6,970 nt of DNA, taken from contig PALY01000004.1 of assembly GCA_002707085.1 (NCBI GenBank), forward strand, positions 113,350 to 120,319, given 5' to 3'. Position numbers and translations under genes: made by a program. How positions within the stretch are numbered: the first letter of the stretch is position 1; each line of letters begins with the position of its first letter. Positions 6,004 through 6,970 of the stretch are shown here, piece after piece. The DNA comes from Deltaproteobacteria bacterium. Its GTDB lineage: Bacteria; Myxococcota_A; UBA796. The notes below the pieces were generated by a model that was given only the letters and a program-made list of their open reading frames with translations, was not told the DNA's origin and did not search any database.

Positions 6004-6970
6004 CGCGCTTTCTTTTGCTTTTACTCGTTGGCTGTGCCGATCACACCAAGAATACAGACTCCGCTGAACCCGCATCGTCATGGGACGGGCTGTGTGAAAC
6101 AAGCTTTCACTATTCTCCATCCGCTACGGTAGATGGCGTTCGACTTGTCGGAGAGTTCAACAACTGGGATTCCAGCGCAACACCCCTGGATGAATGGACT
6201 GAAGGGCAATGGTCCACTTCGATGCGGCTCCCACCTGGCACGCACGCATACCGATTCGTGGAATACACCGAATGGGAATACGACGGCGCCCTTGTCGAGG
6301 TCTGCGATCCGTCGGCCGATTTGGCCATTTGTGATGCCTCTACTTTTGCTGACCGAGACTGGGCGCAAGAGTGTACAAACGGCTCCATAGATTGTGACTC
6401 GATGATTCAAGTTCCAGATTGTCATAGCCCCCAGATTCACATCCAAAACGTGAACGTCAACAGGGCAGAAGGACACGTAGAATTAAGCTTTAGAGCCGTC
6501 CCTGGAACCGAAGGCGATCCCAACCTCTCTGTACAAGTATTGGTCGGTGGTGTGTCTGTAGAAGCCACAGAAGCTGATGGATTGTTCCACGTGGAACAAT
6601 CGGGCTTAGAGCCGGGCCGTATCCAATTCGATCTCCAGGTAACCGATGATTCTGGGGAAACTAACTCTGTATCTGTACCCATATGGACAGATGAATGGAA
6701 CTGGGATCAGGCGGTGATTTACCATGCCCTGATCGACAGGGTCGCCAATGGGAATCCAGACAACGATCCCGCATTAGAAACCACCCACCCCATCACAGAT
6801 TGGGCCGGTGGAGACATCGAAGGCCTAACGATGGCCCTCCCCTATCTGGAGAGCTTGGGCATCAACACGATTTGGATTTCCAACCCGCAATTGGGCCCAG
6901 AAGGCGCATGGGATGGCGACTGTGGTGCAACGTATTCTGGATACCATGGCTTCTGGCCCGTCAGCTGGGA
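6000..6970 (+). CDS. GH13 alpha-amylase-family lipoprotein with N-terminal CBM48-like domain, 3' end beyond the window
   Basis: 323 residues are visible. The N-terminus MTRFLLLLLVGC is a very short lipoprotein signal with lipobox LVGC and lipidated C12; A13 after the cysteine gives no Asp retention signal, so an outer-membrane location is likely. Residues 37-105 resemble the CBM48/AMPK glycogen-binding fold (VDGVRLVGEFNNWDSSATPL at 44-63; MRLPPGTHAYRFV at 75-87). Residues 143-229 look like an Ig-like domain (LEPGRIQFDLQVTDDSGETNSV). The catalytic (beta/alpha)8 barrel begins near 236 with AVIYHALIDRVANGNPDND, then GGDIEGLTMALPYLESLGINTIWIS at 270-294 and YSGYHGFWPVSW at 312-323, all standard early GH13 landmarks. 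The catalytic Asp/Glu regions lie past the window edge, so activity and substrate (starch, maltodextrin or another alpha-glucan) are unconfirmed. Six cysteines between 32 and 141 suggest disulfides in the exported N-terminal part. The ATG overlaps the preceding gene's TGA by four bases. The gene contains the parS-like palindrome. Confidence 0.92.
   Translation, partial: MTRFLLLLLVGCADHTKNTDSAEPASSWDGLCETSFHYSPSATVDGVRLVGEFNNWDSSATPLDEWTEGQWSTSMRLPPGTHAYRFVEYTEWEYDGALVEVCDPSADLAICDASTFADRDWAQECTNGSIDCDSMIQVPDCHSPQIHIQNVNVNRAEGHVELSFRAVPGTEGDPNLSVQVLVGGVSVEATEADGLFHVEQSGLEPGRIQFDLQVTDDSGETNSVSVPIWTDEWNWDQAVIYHALIDRVANGNPDNDPALETTHPITDWAGGDIEGLTMALPYLESLGINTIWISNPQLGPEGAWDGDCGATYSGYHGFWPVSW
6580..6601. 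promoter_or_regulatory. parS: parS-like ParB-binding palindrome inside the GH13 gene
   Basis: A perfect 22-bp inverted repeat with no spacer. Its central 16 bases (6583-6598) are TGTTCCACGTGGAACA, which differs from the Bacillus parS 16-mer TGTTTCACGTGAAACA only by the symmetric pair at positions 5 and 12, and is, as I recall, the form found in Myxococcus and Pseudomonas. ParB (Spo0J) binds such sites, loads as a CTP-dependent clamp, and organises and segregates the origin region together with ParA and SMC. Here the site encodes the residues G-L-F-H-V-E-Q-S of the amylase Ig-like region. parS sites within genes are common. I noticed no second copy in this window. Binding is inferred from sequence alone. 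Confidence 0.82.

Overview
The window is a densely packed bacterial chromosomal segment with seven protein-coding genes and almost no intergenic DNA. The two end genes run off the window. The largest gap is about 50 bases. I found no tRNA, rRNA, CRISPR array or insertion sequence. Base composition is moderate and looks even across the genes, with no obvious transferred island. The organism is probably Gram-negative: there is a lipoprotein signal without an inner-membrane retention residue, and a sensor kinase with a large periplasmic domain. The protein style (TPR-rich signalling proteins, a cysteine-rich lipoprotein amylase) and the parS variant suggest a Myxococcota/Bradymonadota-like 'deltaproteobacterial' lineage, but that placement is inference only.

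Layout. On the minus strand at the left edge is aspartokinase (lysC-type; N-terminal 267 residues in the window), with a TTG start and a strong ribosome binding site. Diverging from it on the plus strand is a small UPF0462 (C4orf33-like) protein, whose stop codon overlaps that of the next gene in a convergent arrangement. A three-gene minus-strand operon follows, read from right to left: a 702-residue membrane histidine kinase with a TPR-containing periplasmic sensor, an OmpR-family response regulator, and an exported TPR plus beta-sandwich protein. These genes are joined by a 10-base gap and a 1-base stop/start overlap, so they look transcriptionally and translationally coupled. The kinase, regulator and exported protein probably form one envelope-sensing unit; the signal is unknown.

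Diverging from the kinase, with about 11 bases between start codons, is a plus-strand pair: a zinc-binding medium-chain dehydrogenase (quinone-oxidoreductase-like, without the catalytic zinc cysteine), coupled through an ATGA overlap to a GH13 alpha-amylase-family lipoprotein that is cut off at the right edge.

The most notable non-coding signal is a perfect 22-bp palindrome at 6580-6601 inside the amylase gene. Its core is the 16-mer TGTTCCACGTGGAACA, which matches the ParB-binding centromere site parS. If real, it suggests that this segment lies in the origin-proximal chromosome-segregation domain, with the site embedded in codons.
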